DNA of 64,000 nt, taken from Georgenia satyanarayanai (GTDB lineage Bacteria; Actinomycetota; Actinomycetes; Actinomycetales; Actinomycetaceae). The notes under the pieces are model-generated. The model did no database searches and had not been told where the DNA came from. It saw only the letters and a list, made by a program, of their open reading frames with translations. The DNA lies in contig NZ_JAMBNZ010000002.1 in NCBI RefSeq assembly GCF_023715365.1, forward strand, positions 124,001 to 188,000, read 5' to 3'. Both the position numbers and the translations under genes were made by a program. Each line of letters begins with the position of its first letter. The stretch's first letter is position 1. This document shows, piece by piece, positions 1 to 11,918 of this stretch.

Positions 1-164
1 CGACGCGCTCGCCCGCGGCCGGGCCGGACGCCACCGCCGAGCCGGGGGGCGACACCCCCCGCATGCCGTCCACCGGTGCCGGCGGCGTGTGGGCACTCGT
101 CGTCGCCTCCGTCGTCGCGACCGCCCTGGGCGCACTCCTCGTCCGCCGTCGCCGCTCCCTCTGA
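1..164 (+). CDS. C-terminal end of a sortase-type cell-wall-anchored protein (partial)
   Basis: Only the last 53 codons are in the window; the frame is open to the left edge and stops with TGA at 162-164. The visible end has the order typical of a sortase signal: an Ala/Pro/Gly-rich stretch, the pentapeptide MPSTG (an LPXTG variant), about 20 hydrophobic residues (VWALVVASVVATALGALLV) and a basic tail RRRR. Such proteins are exported and linked to the cell wall by a sortase. The function of the missing extracellular part cannot be read. Met in place of Leu in the motif is unusual but accepted in some actinobacterial sorting signals. Confidence 0.7.
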   Translation, partial: TRSPAAGPDATAEPGGDTPRMPSTGAGGVWALVVASVVATALGALLVRRRRSL

Positions 165-277
165 CCTCTCGACCCGCCCCCTCGACGCTCACCGCTAGCC
201 CACCCCCTCCGCGAAGGGAGCTGGAACCCGCCCCTCTGCCCCGCGCCGGCGGGCGGGTCCGGCGCAGGTGCGGGGCC

Positions 278-283
278 TAGGGT
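278..283 (+). promoter_or_regulatory. -10 element TAGGGT of a leaderless transcript
   Basis: TAGGGT lies 8 nt before the ATG at 292, so transcription would start at or next to the start codon. No Shine-Dalgarno sequence lies between them. The same arrangement recurs at many genes in this window. Confidence 0.5.
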
Positions 284-291
284 GGGTGCCC

Positions 292-990
292 ATGGCCACC
301 GTCATCCTCGTCAGGCACGCCCGGAGCACCGCGAACACCGCCGGCATACTGGCCGGGCGGACCCCTGGCGTCGAGCTCGACGAGACCGGACGGGAGCAGG
401 CGGCCCGGACCGGCGCCCGCCTCGGCGCGGTCCCGCTCGTCGCCGTCGTCTCCAGTCCGCTCGAGCGGTGTCGGCAGACCGCTCAGGCCGTCCTCGACCA
501 CCAGGGCACCGGCCTCACTGTCCGGTTGGAGGAGGGCCTCACCGAGTGCGACTACGGCGCGTGGCAGGGTGGCGCGCTCGCCGACCTCGCAAAAGAAAAC
601 CTGTGGTCGGTGGTCCAGCGGCAGCCCTCGGCCGCGGTCTTCCCGGGCGGGGAGTCGCTCGTGGCGATGCACGCCCGCGCGGTGAGCGCGGTTCGGCGGA
701 TCGACGCGGCGGTCGAGGCGGAGCACGGCGCGGCCGCGGTGTGGGCGGCCGTCACCCACGGCGACCTCGTCAAGGCGATCCTCGCCGATGCCCTCGGGCT
801 GCACCTGGACCTGTTCCAGCGGCTTCACGCGGACCCCGCCTCGGTCTCGGTCGTGCGCTACACCCCCGCCCAGCCGCACGTCCTCGCGGTCAACACCCAC
901 GCCGGGGACCTCTCGTGGCTGAGCGCCGCGCCGGACGCGCCGCAGGTCGGTGGCGGCGCCGGACCGGCGGACCCCGCGCCCGCCTCGTAG
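292..990 (+). CDS. Histidine phosphatase family protein (MSMEG_4193-type phosphomutase)
   Basis: A 232-residue cytosolic protein of the phosphoglycerate-mutase/histidine-phosphatase fold. The catalytic RHA motif is near the N-terminus (ILVRHARSTAN), followed by the phosphate-pocket SPLERCRQTA and a late THGD holding the second histidine. The family forms a phosphohistidine and hydrolyses or transfers phosphate; the substrate of this actinobacterial subgroup is unknown. The ATG at 292 is preferred to the upstream GTG at 268 because the family starts directly with the RHG strand and a -10 box lies 8 nt upstream. It heads a conserved actinobacterial trio with the DUF3090 and SCO1664-type genes that follow at once. 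Confidence 0.88.
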   Translation: MATVILVRHARSTANTAGILAGRTPGVELDETGREQAARTGARLGAVPLVAVVSSPLERCRQTAQAVLDHQGTGLTVRLEEGLTECDYGAWQGGALADLAKENLWSVVQRQPSAAVFPGGESLVAMHARAVSAVRRIDAAVEAEHGAAAVWAAVTHGDLVKAILADALGLHLDLFQRLHADPASVSVVRYTPAQPHVLAVNTHAGDLSWLSAAPDAPQVGGGAGPADPAPAS

Positions 991-1000
991 CATGGGTCCC

Positions 1001-1552
1001 GTGCCCCAGACCGCCCACACCTTCGACTGGCCCGACCGGCTCGTGATCGGCACGGTGGGGCGCCCCGGCTCGCGCACCTTCTACCTGCAGGCCCGCGCCG
1101 GCGCGCGGCTGCTGAGCGTCGCCCTCGAGAAGGAGCAGTCCGCCGCCCTCGCCGAGAAGATCGACGAGCTTCTCGACGAGCTCATGGCCACCGACGGTAA
1201 CCGCTTCAGCGTCCCCGACGAGGCCCCCGTGGAGCTGGTCGACGACGACGCCCTCGACCAGCCGGTCGAGGAGCAGTTCCGCGTCGGCATCATGGGGCTG
1301 GGCTGGGACCCGTCGACGGCGCAGCTCGTCATCGAGGCCGTGCCCGCCCAGCCGGTCGACCCGCAGACTCTCGAGCCGCTCGGCCCGGAGCCGGAGGAGG
1401 TCCTCGTCGTGCGGATCCCCGTGGGCGCGGCCCGGGCCTTTGCCCAGCGCACGCGCGGGATCGTCGAGGCGGGCCGGCCGCTGTGCCCGCGGTGCGGCGA
1501 GCCGATGGATCCGGAGGGGCACGTCTGCGGGCTTCCCGACGGCCTGCAGTGA
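1001..1552 (+). CDS. DUF3090 family protein
   Basis: About 183 residues, cytosolic, function unknown. The N-terminus (FDWPDRLVIGTVGRPGSRTF) matches the conserved start of DUF3090 proteins, and the C-terminus has a small Cys cluster CPRCGEPMDPEGHVC that looks like a zinc ribbon. The GTG at 1001 is chosen because it aligns with the family start; an in-frame ATG at 992 would add three residues. It lies 10 bp after the phosphatase gene, and its stop overlaps the next start by GTGA, so the three genes are translationally coupled. The trio is conserved across Actinomycetota and is found near mycothiol genes in relatives; a shared role is inference. Confidence 0.85.
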   Translation: MPQTAHTFDWPDRLVIGTVGRPGSRTFYLQARAGARLLSVALEKEQSAALAEKIDELLDELMATDGNRFSVPDEAPVELVDDDALDQPVEEQFRVGIMGLGWDPSTAQLVIEAVPAQPVDPQTLEPLGPEPEEVLVVRIPVGAARAFAQRTRGIVEAGRPLCPRCGEPMDPEGHVCGLPDGLQ

Positions 1553-2309
1553 CACCCGAGCTCGCCGACGGGGACATCGTCCTGGACGGGCGGATCACGA
1601 CGGCGTCCAACGCCACCTTCCTCGGCCACATCGGGGAGCTGAGCGTCGTCTACAAGCCGGTCGCCGGTGAGCGGCCGCTGTGGGACTTCCCCGACGGCAC
1701 GTTGGCGCAGCGCGAGCTCGCGTCCTACCTCCTCTCCGAGGCGCTCGGGTGGGACGTCGTGCCCCGGACCTGGCTGCACGAGGGACCGCTCGGCCCCGGG
1801 ATGGCCCAGCTGTGGTGCGAGCCGGACCCCGCGCAGGACGCCGTCACGCTCGTCCCTGCCGACGAGGTGCCCGGCGAGGGCTGGTGCCACGTGCTGAGCG
1901 GCGTCGACGAGGAGGACCGCGAGGTCGCCCTCCTCCACGAGGACTCCCTCGCGCTGCGCCGGATGGCGGTCTTCGACGTCCTCGCCAACAACGCCGACCG
2001 CAAGGCCGGGCACGTGCTCGCGATGGCCGGCGGCCACCGGTACGGCGTGGACCACGGCCTCACCTTCCACGCGGAGCACAAGCTCCGCACCGTGCTGTGG
2101 GGCTGGGCCGGGGGCGAGCTCGAGGCCGAGGAGGCCGACGGCGTCGGCCGGGTGCGCGCGGCCCTGGGCGGGGACCTCGGTGCCGCGCTCGCCGGGCTGC
2201 TCACCGAGGTGGAGCTCACCGCCCTCGCCGCGCGCTGCGAGCGGCTCCTCGCCACGGGCCGGCTGCCCGCCCCGCGCGAGGGGTACCCGCCGATCCCCTG
2301 GCCGCCCTT

Positions 2310-2313
<4 letters not shown>
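1549..2313 (+). CDS. SCO1664 family protein (PI3/4-kinase-like fold)
   Basis: 254 residues from the GTG overlapping the DUF3090 stop. The protein resembles the SCO1664 family, which has distant similarity to phosphatidylinositol 3/4-kinase catalytic domains. A lysine-bearing strand (LSVVYKPVAGERPLWDF) and the segments FDVLANNADRKAGHVL and YGVDHGLTFH look like the ATP site, catalytic loop (D, N) and metal-binding DxG-like turn. This suggests a small-molecule or protein kinase, but no substrate is known. It is the third gene of the conserved trio. Its TAG overlaps the convergent pepN stop inside one CTAG. Confidence 0.82.
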
Positions 2314-4940
<2,627 letters not shown>

Positions 4941-5041
4941 GGGGAGGAGCAAAGCACGCCGGGGCGGGCCGGGGCCACGCGGCGACCTCCCTCCCCGCCC
5001 CCCTTGCGCAGGTGGATGGGTGGGGGTGAGAGGCTGGGGAC

Positions 5042-5467
5042 ATGGCCGGTGACCTGCTCGTGACGTCCTCCGTCACGCTGCGTGAGGAGGAGCTGCAGTG
5101 GCGCTTCTCCAGGTCCTCGGGCCCCGGTGGGCAGAGCGTCAACACGACCGACTCCCGGGCCGAGCTGAGCGTCGACCTCGCCGCGACGTCCGCGCTGAGC
5201 GAGCACCAGCGCGCCCGCGTGCTCGCGGCGCTCGCCGGGCGGCTGGTGGACGGACGGCTCACCGTGTCCGCGAGCGAGCACCGCTCCCAGCTGCGCAACC
5301 GCGAGGCCGCCGCGGAGCGCCTCGCGCAGGTCCTGCGCGAGGCGCTGGCTCCCCCGCCGCCGAAGCGCCGGCCGACGAAGCCCTCCCGCGGCGCCCAGCG
5401 TCGCCGCGTCGAGGCCAAGACCCGGCGCAGCCAGACCAAGGCGCTGCGCCGACGCCCGTCGGACTGA
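5042..5467 (+). CDS. arfB: Alternative ribosome-rescue factor / peptidyl-tRNA hydrolase ArfB
   Basis: 141 residues. The GGQ motif (29-31) within SGPGGQSVN catalyses peptidyl-tRNA hydrolysis as in class I release factors. The long basic C-terminal tail (RRRVEAKTRRSQTKALRRRP) is the part that enters the empty mRNA channel of stalled ribosomes. Codon-recognition domains are absent and the length fits ArfB (YaeJ). A weak -10-like GAGGCT lies 6 nt before the ATG, suggesting a leaderless message. The gene is followed by a hairpin element shared with the convergent DUF5701-type gene. Confidence 0.93.
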   Translation: MAGDLLVTSSVTLREEELQWRFSRSSGPGGQSVNTTDSRAELSVDLAATSALSEHQRARVLAALAGRLVDGRLTVSASEHRSQLRNREAAAERLAQVLREALAPPPPKRRPTKPSRGAQRRRVEAKTRRSQTKALRRRPSD

Positions 5468-5519
5468 CCCGCCCCCGCCCGGAGAGCCCGGGCCTCCAGG
5501 GGCTCCCGGCCCCCGCGAA

Positions 5520-5579
5520 TACGCACATCCGGTCACCAGCGGCGCCGGGGAAGCGCTTGCTCATCACCGGATGTGCGTA
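5520..5579. repeat. 14-bp perfect inverted repeat between convergent genes
   Basis: TACGCACATCCGGT (5520-5533) is the exact reverse complement of ACCGGATGTGCGTA (5566-5579), with a 32-nt spacer. It lies between the ends of arfB and the DUF5701-type gene. It could act as a bidirectional terminator, though there is no T-tract, or be a dispersed intergenic repeat. Confidence 0.75.
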
Positions 5580-5622
5580 CGCGACGTGAAAGGGGTGGGA
5601 CGGTGGGCGGGGGCCGGGGTGG

Positions 5623-6318
5623 TCAGGATGGGGTTGAGGCGGTTCCCAGCCACGTGTGCGGGTTGCGGTCCCAGCACCAGCCGAGCTTGGGCCGGCGCTC
5701 GGAGATCCACACGGCCGGCACACGCTGGTTCGTGCCGGTGCGGGAGCCGGCGAGGGAGAAGCAGCGGCCCGGACGCAGCATGTCCGGGCGCAGGACGACG
5801 AGCGCGAGCCCCTCGGCGACGGTGAGCGGGCGACGGCCCTCGGCGCGGATGGCGGCCACCGCGTCCTCCGGCGTCACGCTGAGGAAGCGGGAGCCGGTGT
5901 CGACGTCGCGCAGGAGGTAGGCCGGCCGCTCGGGGACGTCGACCACCGGGCGGTAGGTGGCGAGCTCGTCGTCGTCGATGACGCTGACGCCGCTGCGACG
6001 GCCGAGGCGCATGGCCGGGACCGCGTCGCCGGGCCGCTCGAGGGTGAGCACGAGGACGAGGGGAACCTGGTCCTCGGGCGCCACGGACGTCGGCGCACCG
6101 GCGGGTGGCAGCTCCGTGCGCAGCGGCTCGACGAGGGCGCGCAGGCCGGCCTCGTCGGTGCCGAGGAGCGCAGGGAAGCCGAGCTCGACGTAGGCACGGA
6201 CCTGGCGCTCGAGCTCCTCCTCGGGCGTCGCGGCGGGGTCGAAGGCGGTGGCGGCGGCCGACGGGCCGGCGACGACGGTGGGCAGGTCGGCGGGGTGGGT
6301 GACGGTCTGCTGAGGCAT
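5623..6318 (-). CDS. DUF5701-type protein of unknown function
   Basis: 231 residues, no signal peptide or membrane segment. The protein resembles DUF5701 proteins of actinobacteria, most clearly in the Trp-rich C-terminus ([20 protein letters not shown]). No catalytic motif is recognisable. Translation starts at ATG 6318 behind AGGAGG with 8-nt spacing. It is monocistronic, divergent from the aldehyde dehydrogenase. Family assignment is from memory of the C-terminal pattern and is moderate. Confidence 0.6.
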   Translation of the reverse strand: MPQQTVTHPADLPTVVAGPSAAATAFDPAATPEEELERQVRAYVELGFPALLGTDEAGLRALVEPLRTELPPAGAPTSVAPEDQVPLVLVLTLERPGDAVPAMRLGRRSGVSVIDDDELATYRPVVDVPERPAYLLRDVDTGSRFLSVTPEDAVAAIRAEGRRPLTVAEGLALVVLRPDMLRPGRCFSLAGSRTGTNQRVPAVWISERRPKLGWCWDRNPHTWLGTASTPS

Positions 6319-6477
6319 GGCGGTGTCCTCCTGGGGTGGCGGGCAGCAGGCTCAACGCCGGGAAGTCCCCGCCTCTTCCCAGGACGTGATCCGCGACATA
6401 TCGTCGAGGCGGGCGGCTCAACGTGGAGCCGCCTCCGGCTACCTCCGGCAGATCGAGACACGAGGGAGTACTCGTTC

Positions 6478-8043
6478 ATGACCATCGAGACCGACACCCC
6501 CCAGGACACCGCGGCCCCGCAGTCCGCCGTCTACGCCGCACCCGGCACCGACGGCGCGGTGATGACCTACGAGAAGCGCTACGACAACTACATCGGTGGC
6601 CAGTGGGTGCCACCGGTCAAGGGCCAGTACTTCGCCAACCCCAGCCCCGTGGACGGCAGGACCTTCACGGAGGTGGCCCGCAGCACCGCCGAGGACATCG
6701 AGCTCGCGCTGGATGCCGCGCACGCCGCCGCCCCGGGCTGGGGCCGCACCTCGGTCGCCGAGCGCGCCCTCGTGCTGCACCGCATCGCCGACCGCTTGGA
6801 GGCGAACCTCGAGAAGCTCGCCGTCGCCGAGACGTGGGAGAACGGCAAGCCGGTCCGCGAGACGCTCAACGCGGACATCCCGCTCGCGATCGACCACTTC
6901 CGCTACTTCGCCGGCGCTCTTCGGGCCCAGCAGGGCGGGATCTCCCAGCTGAACGAGGACACCGTCGCCTACCACTTCCACGAGCCGCTCGGCGTCGTCG
7001 GGCAGATCATCCCGTGGAACTTCCCCATCCTCATGGCCACGTGGAAGCTCGCGCCGGCGCTCGCGGCCGGCAACGCCGTCGTCCTCAAGCCGGCCGAGCA
7101 GACGCCCGCCTCGATCCTCTACCTCATGACCCTCATCGGGGACCTGCTGCCCGACGGCGTCCTCAACATCGTCAACGGCTTCGGCCTCGAGGCCGGCAAG
7201 CCGCTCGCGTCCAACCCGCGCATCGCGAAGATCGCCTTCACCGGCGAGACGACCACCGGGCGCCTCATCATGCAGTACGCCACCCAGAACATCATCCCGG
7301 TCACCCTCGAGCTGGGCGGCAAGTCCCCCAACGTCTTCTTCCCCGACGTCATGGCCGCCGACGACGAGTACCTCGACAAGGCGCTCGAGGGCTTCACGAT
7401 GTTCGCCCTCAACCAGGGGGAGGTGTGCACCTGCCCCTCCCGCGCCCTCATCCACGAGTCGATCTACGACGAGTTCATGGCCCGGGCGCTTCCCCGCGTC
7501 CAGGCGGTCAAGCGCGGCCACCCGCTGGACCCGACGACGATGGTCGGCGCGCAGGCCTCCTCCGACCAGTACGAGAAGATCCGCAGCTACCTCGACATCG
7601 GCCGTCAGGAGGGCGCCGAGGTGCTCATCGGTGGCGACGTCGACACCGTCGAGGGCCTTGACGGCGGCTTCTACATCCAGCCGACCGTCTTCAAGGGCCA
7701 CAACAAGATGCGCGTCTTCCAGGAGGAGATCTTCGGGCCCGTCCTGTCGGTGACGACGTTCACGGACTTCGACGACGCGATCGAGATCGCCAACGACACC
7801 CTCTACGGCCTGGGCGCCGGCGTGTGGAGCCGCAACGCGGACACGATGTACCGGGCGGGCCGCGCGATCCAGGCGGGCCGGGTGTGGACGAACACCTACC
7901 ACCAGTACCCGGCGCACGCGGCCTTCGGCGGCTACAAGCAGTCGGGCATCGGGCGGGAGAACCACCTCATGATGCTCGAGCACTACCAGCAGACGAAGAA
8001 CCTGCTCGTGTCCTACGCGGCCGGTGCGCAGGGCTTTTTCTAG
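6478..8043 (+). CDS. NAD-dependent aldehyde dehydrogenase (acetaldehyde dehydrogenase, ExaC-type)
   Basis: 521 residues, full length for an ALDH. Visible features are the cofactor-site strand [19 protein letters not shown], the general base Glu in [11 protein letters not shown] and the nucleophile Cys317 in [11 protein letters not shown]. The N-terminus ([12 protein letters not shown]) and the double-Cys active-site loop are typical of ExaC/AcoD-like acetaldehyde dehydrogenases. The enzyme oxidises short aldehydes to acids with NAD+ in the cytosol. Start ATG 6478 follows GGGAG. The next gene, DUF779, is the usual operon partner of this subfamily. Confidence 0.93.
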   Translation: MTIETDTPQDTAAPQSAVYAAPGTDGAVMTYEKRYDNYIGGQWVPPVKGQYFANPSPVDGRTFTEVARSTAEDIELALDAAHAAAPGWGRTSVAERALVLHRIADRLEANLEKLAVAETWENGKPVRETLNADIPLAIDHFRYFAGALRAQQGGISQLNEDTVAYHFHEPLGVVGQIIPWNFPILMATWKLAPALAAGNAVVLKPAEQTPASILYLMTLIGDLLPDGVLNIVNGFGLEAGKPLASNPRIAKIAFTGETTTGRLIMQYATQNIIPVTLELGGKSPNVFFPDVMAADDEYLDKALEGFTMFALNQGEVCTCPSRALIHESIYDEFMARALPRVQAVKRGHPLDPTTMVGAQASSDQYEKIRSYLDIGRQEGAEVLIGGDVDTVEGLDGGFYIQPTVFKGHNKMRVFQEEIFGPVLSVTTFTDFDDAIEIANDTLYGLGAGVWSRNADTMYRAGRAIQAGRVWTNTYHQYPAHAAFGGYKQSGIGRENHLMMLEHYQQTKNLLVSYAAGAQGFF

Positions 8044-8100
8044 ACCGCCGGCCGGGGCCGCCGCGCGGCGGCCCCGGCCACCCACCGGGAAGGAGCACCG

Positions 8101-8625
8101 ATGGACGTGACCGTGCCGCGGGTGGTGGCGCTGCCCGCCGCCGCTGAGCTGCTCGACCGCCTGCGCCAGGAGCACGGCCCGCTGATGATGCACCAGTCGG
8201 GCGGCTGCTGCGACGGCTCCTCCCCCATGTGCTACCCGCAGGGGGAGTTCCTCGTCGGGGACCGTGAGGTGCTCCTCGGCGTGCTCGACCTGCGCCTGTT
8301 CACCGGGCAGGTGCTGCCGGACGCGCCCTCGGACGCCGACGGCGTGCCCGTGTGGATCTCCCCGCAGCAGTTCGTCGCGTGGCAGCACACCCAGCTCGTC
8401 CTGGACGTCGTGCCTGGCCGCGGCGCCGGCTTCAGCGTCGAGGGGCCCCACGGCGTCCGCTTCCTCACCCGCTCGCGCGTGTTCAACGCGCCCGAGCTCC
8501 GCGCCCTGGTGGACCAGCCGGTCCTGACCGGCGCGGACTGGGAGGCCGGCTCCCGGCCGCCCGCCGCCACCCACCCGCAGGTCGTCTCCGAGGTCGCCGA
8601 CGCCTGCGCCATCCCGGGGGCCTGA
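8101..8625 (+). CDS. DUF779 family protein
   Basis: 174 residues. The hallmark HQSGGCCDGSSPMCYP near residue 30, with three cysteines and a histidine that could bind metal or a flavin/thiol group, places it in DUF779. Genes of this family sit next to acetaldehyde dehydrogenase genes in many bacteria, as here (57-bp gap with AAGGAG 5 nt before the ATG). The biochemical role is unknown; a maturation or regulatory role for the dehydrogenase is inferred only from linkage. Confidence 0.9.
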   Translation: MDVTVPRVVALPAAAELLDRLRQEHGPLMMHQSGGCCDGSSPMCYPQGEFLVGDREVLLGVLDLRLFTGQVLPDAPSDADGVPVWISPQQFVAWQHTQLVLDVVPGRGAGFSVEGPHGVRFLTRSRVFNAPELRALVDQPVLTGADWEAGSRPPAATHPQVVSEVADACAIPGA

Positions 8626-8632
8626 GCGCCCC

Positions 8633-9553
8633 TCAGGCCCGCGCCCGGTCGAGCCGGCCGGCGAGCAGCGCGGCGCCGAGCGCGCCCGCCTCCCCCGGGC
8701 GGTCGAGGAGCACGACGCGGGCGGGCAGGCCGAGCGACGCGAGGAAGGGTGAGGTCGTGGCCAGGGCCGTCAGTGCGGCCCGGACCCCCGTGAGCAGCGG
8801 GCCGCCGACGTTGCTCACGCCTCCGCCCAGGGTGACGACCTGGACGTCGAGCGACAGTGCGATGAGCCGGACAGCGGCGGCGACGCCGCGGACCACCCCG
8901 TCCCGCACGGCCATCGCCGCGGGATCCCCGGCCGCCGCGGCGGCAAAGAGCGAGGCGGGCGGGGGCTGGTCCGGTGCGGGCCACAGCCGGGCGATCGCCC
9001 CGCCCGAGCAGAGCGTCTCGAGGCAGCCGCGCTGGCCGCAGGTGCACCACGGGCCGGCGGGGTCGACCGGCACGTGGCCGATCTCCCCGGCGGCGCCCGT
9101 GGCCCCGCGCCACAGCTGCCCGTCGAGCACGACGCCGCAGGCCAACCCGGTGCCGAGGTTGAGGTACGCCATCGAGTCGGGTCTCGTCCCGGCCCTCGCC
9201 AGTGCGTGGTGGGCGCCGACCGCAGCGGCGTTGACGTCGTTCTCCAGGCGCACGGGCACCCCGAGACGCTGGCTCAGCCGAGGTGCCAGGTCGAGCTCGG
9301 CAACGCCGAGGTTGACGGCGTTGTGCAGGCGTCCGAGCTCGACGTCCACCGTGCCCGGCACGCCGACACCGACGGCCGTGACTGCCTGGAGCCCGACGAC
9401 CGCGCACAGCTCGGCGACGGCCGCGACGGCCACGTCGAGCACCGCGGTCGGCCCGTGGCCCGAGGGGAGGCTCACGCGGGCCGCTGCGGAGTCGTCGTCC
9501 CGGAGGAGGACGGCCGCGGTGGTGGTGCCGCCGATGTCGATCCCGACCCTCAT
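8633..9553 (-). CDS. ROK family sugar kinase
   Basis: 306 residues. The N-terminal phosphate loop DIGGTTT and the ROK zinc motif CTCGQRGCLE are present. There is no N-terminal DNA-binding domain, so this is a kinase rather than a repressor. Members phosphorylate glucose, N-acetylglucosamine, N-acetylmannosamine or related hexoses with ATP. It is the last gene of the sugar operon; its ATG overlaps the GH3 stop by ATGA. With a NagZ-like hydrolase immediately upstream, N-acetylglucosamine is the most likely substrate, but sequence alone does not settle this. Confidence 0.88.
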   Translation of the reverse strand: MRVGIDIGGTTTAAVLLRDDDSAAARVSLPSGHGPTAVLDVAVAAVAELCAVVGLQAVTAVGVGVPGTVDVELGRLHNAVNLGVAELDLAPRLSQRLGVPVRLENDVNAAAVGAHHALARAGTRPDSMAYLNLGTGLACGVVLDGQLWRGATGAAGEIGHVPVDPAGPWCTCGQRGCLETLCSGGAIARLWPAPDQPPPASLFAAAAAGDPAAMAVRDGVVRGVAAAVRLIALSLDVQVVTLGGGVSNVGGPLLTGVRAALTALATTSPFLASLGLPARVVLLDRPGEAGALGAALLAGRLDRARA

Positions 9554-11019
9554 GCCGGTCCACCGGCCTTGAGCAGCTCGAGCAGCGCCCGACCGACGGC
9601 CGGTGAGGCACCGTAGGTCGCGACGTCCGCGAGACCGGCGTCCGCCCGCGCCCAGCCCATGTCGACGACGAGGGTGGCCGCGTGCGCCGACCGCAGCGTG
9701 TCGATCATTTCCCGGGAGCTCGGATGCAGGTGGTTGTCGCGTCCGACGACGACGAGCACGTCCTCGGGCGCCAGTGACGTCCGGGCGGCTTCCAGCGCGC
9801 CTTCCGCCGTCAGCACCTGCGATGCGGGGACCAGCTCGAAGGGCCCCCAGCGCCCCGGGCCGACGGCGATGTTCGGGACGCTGTCGAGACGGACGAGCAG
9901 GACGCGTCCCGAGCGGGCGAGCAGGTCGCGGGCGCGTGAGGACAACTCGAAGGTCGCGGCGATCCGCGCCGTGGGGACGACCGCGCCCGAGCGGGCCGGC
10001 TCGGTCAGGTCGGCAGGAGCCGGGTACCGGCCCGCGAGGCCGCGGTTGCGCCGGCAGGCCGCCGACAGCCGCTCCTCGGACAGCCTGCCCTCCCGCACCG
10101 CCGCGGTGACGGCGTCGACGATCTCCTCGACCTCCGCCGCGGTGTTCTCCGCACCCAGGCACAGGAGGTCCGCACCGGCAGCGAGGGCGGCGACGGCCGC
10201 ACCGGCCATGCCGAGCCGTCCGCTGGCTCCGGCCATGTCCAGCGCGTCGGTGACGACGACGCCCTCGAAGCCGAGGTCCGTACGCAGCAGCCCGTCGATG
10301 ACGGGGGCGGACATCGTGGCAGGTGCGTGCGGGTCGATGCGCGGCAGCAGGATGTGGGAGGTCATCACGGCCTCGACGCCGGCACGGACGGCGGCGGCGA
10401 AAGGGAGGAGCTCGCGGGTGGTCAGCTCTGCGGCCGACCGGTCGACGACCGGCAGCGTGAGGTGGGAGTCGGTGGCGGTGTCGCCGTGTCCCGGGAAGTG
10501 CTTGGTGCAGGCAGCGACCCCGCCTTCCTGCAGCGCTCGGACCCAGGTGGCCACGTGACGGGCCACGAGATCCGGCTCGGTACCGAAGCTACGAGTGCCG
10601 ATGACCGGGTTGTCGGGGTTGGAGTTGACGTCCGCGACGGGCCCGAAGGTCACCGTGACGCCGACGGCCCGCAGCTCGGTCGCGAGAGTGCGGGCGGCGC
10701 AGGCCGTGACCTCCTCGTCGTCGAGGCGTCCGAGCACGGCGTTGCCGGGCTGCGCCGAGCCGCCGGCGTGGTGCCACAGCCGGGTGACGTCCCCGCCCTC
10801 CTCGTCGACGGCGATGACGACGTCGGGGCCGGCGTCGCGAAGCTGTGCCGTGAGCGCGCGGACGCCGCCCGAGGAGGTGATGTTCGAGGCGAACAGGCAC
10901 ACCCCGCCGAGACCTTCGCCGAGGAGGCCGACGAGCCAGTCGGGGACCGAGTCCCCCGCGAAGCCGGGCATGACCGTCCCGAGCGCCGCCCTGCGCAGCG
11001 CCGTACTGCTCGTCGTCAT
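9550..11019 (-). CDS. Glycoside hydrolase family 3, NagZ-like beta-N-acetylglucosaminidase
   Basis: 489 residues, with no signal peptide, so cytosolic. KHFPGHGDTATDSH (173-186) is the NagZ-type loop carrying the His-Asp acid/base pair, and Asp258 in VVVTDALDMAGA is the expected nucleophile. NagZ-type GH3 enzymes release GlcNAc from muropeptides or chitooligosaccharides. About 140 residues follow the catalytic barrel, longer than Gram-negative NagZ and in line with actinobacterial two-domain forms. Start and stop overlap its neighbours by ATGA, tying it to the transporter genes upstream and the ROK kinase downstream. Confidence 0.9.
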   Translation of the reverse strand: MTTSSTALRRAALGTVMPGFAGDSVPDWLVGLLGEGLGGVCLFASNITSSGGVRALTAQLRDAGPDVVIAVDEEGGDVTRLWHHAGGSAQPGNAVLGRLDDEEVTACAARTLATELRAVGVTVTFGPVADVNSNPDNPVIGTRSFGTEPDLVARHVATWVRALQEGGVAACTKHFPGHGDTATDSHLTLPVVDRSAAELTTRELLPFAAAVRAGVEAVMTSHILLPRIDPHAPATMSAPVIDGLLRTDLGFEGVVVTDALDMAGASGRLGMAGAAVAALAAGADLLCLGAENTAAEVEEIVDAVTAAVREGRLSEERLSAACRRNRGLAGRYPAPADLTEPARSGAVVPTARIAATFELSSRARDLLARSGRVLLVRLDSVPNIAVGPGRWGPFELVPASQVLTAEGALEAARTSLAPEDVLVVVGRDNHLHPSSREMIDTLRSAHAATLVVDMGWARADAGLADVATYGASPAVGRALLELLKAGGPA

Positions 11020-11918
11020 CCCTTGACCGCCCCGCTGACGAGACCCGAGGTCATCCGGCCCTGGACGAGGAGGAAGAAGATGATCACCGGGACCGCGACG
11101 AGCGAGGACGCCGCCATCACCTGACCCCAGTCGATCTCCCGGGTGGCGCTGGCCTGCACGAAGCTGCGCAACCACAGGGGCAGCGTCTTGTTCTCCTCCC
11201 GCTGGAGGATCACCAGGGCGATGGTGAACTCGTTCCAGCACTGGAGAAAGGCGTACACCCCCGAGGCGACGAGCCCCGGCGCCAGCAGCGGGAAGGTGAT
11301 CCGGAAGAACGCCCCGGTGCGGCTGAGACCGTCCACCATGCCGGCCTCCTCCAGGTCCACCGGGACGCCGGCGACGAACCCGCGCAGCATCCACACGGTG
11401 AAGGGCACGACGAGGGCCGCGTACAGCAGGCTGACGCCCCAGATGCTCTCCAGGCCCCCGATGCCCTGCATGAGCTTGTACTGCGCGATGAACAGACCTT
11501 CCGCCGGGAGCATCTGGACGAGCAGCACCGCGACGACGAAGCTCGTGCGCCCGCGGAACCGGTAGCGAGAGATCGCCAGCGCGGCCAGGAAGGCGAACAA
11601 GAGACACACCGTGACGGCGAGCAGGGTGACGGACAGGCTCATCCACAGCGCCGGCAGGAAGCTGCCCTTGCCGAGCACGGCGCGGAAGTTGTCGAGGCTG
11701 CCACCCGTGGGCAGGAAGTTGGGAGTAAAGCTCTGCAGCCGCCGGTTGGGCAGCAGCGCCGAGTTCCACATCCAGTAGACCGGGAAGAACCACAGGGCCG
11801 CGACGAGGAGGCCGACGAGGCTCGGGACGAGCCGACCCGGGCGACGACGGGGGCGCGCGCGCGGCAGGACGGCCCCGGGAACGACCTTCACGTTCGGTCC
11901 GGTCTCGGTGAGGGTCAC
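11016..11918 (-). CDS. Carbohydrate ABC transporter permease (MalG-type)
   Basis: 300 residues, six predicted membrane helices beginning with LVGLLVAALWFFPVYWMWNS. The EAA loop (EEAGMVDGLSRTGAFFRITF) contacts the ATPase. It is an inner-membrane permease subunit of a CUT1 sugar importer. Start GTG 11918 overlaps the previous permease stop by GTGA. No ATPase gene is in the operon; CUT1 systems in actinobacteria often share an MsiK-like ATPase encoded elsewhere. Confidence 0.93.
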   Translation of the reverse strand: MTLTETGPNVKVVPGAVLPRARPRRRPGRLVPSLVGLLVAALWFFPVYWMWNSALLPNRRLQSFTPNFLPTGGSLDNFRAVLGKGSFLPALWMSLSVTLLAVTVCLLFAFLAALAISRYRFRGRTSFVVAVLLVQMLPAEGLFIAQYKLMQGIGGLESIWGVSLLYAALVVPFTVWMLRGFVAGVPVDLEEAGMVDGLSRTGAFFRITFPLLAPGLVASGVYAFLQCWNEFTIALVILQREENKTLPLWLRSFVQASATREIDWGQVMAASSLVAVPVIIFFLLVQGRMTSGLVSGAVKG

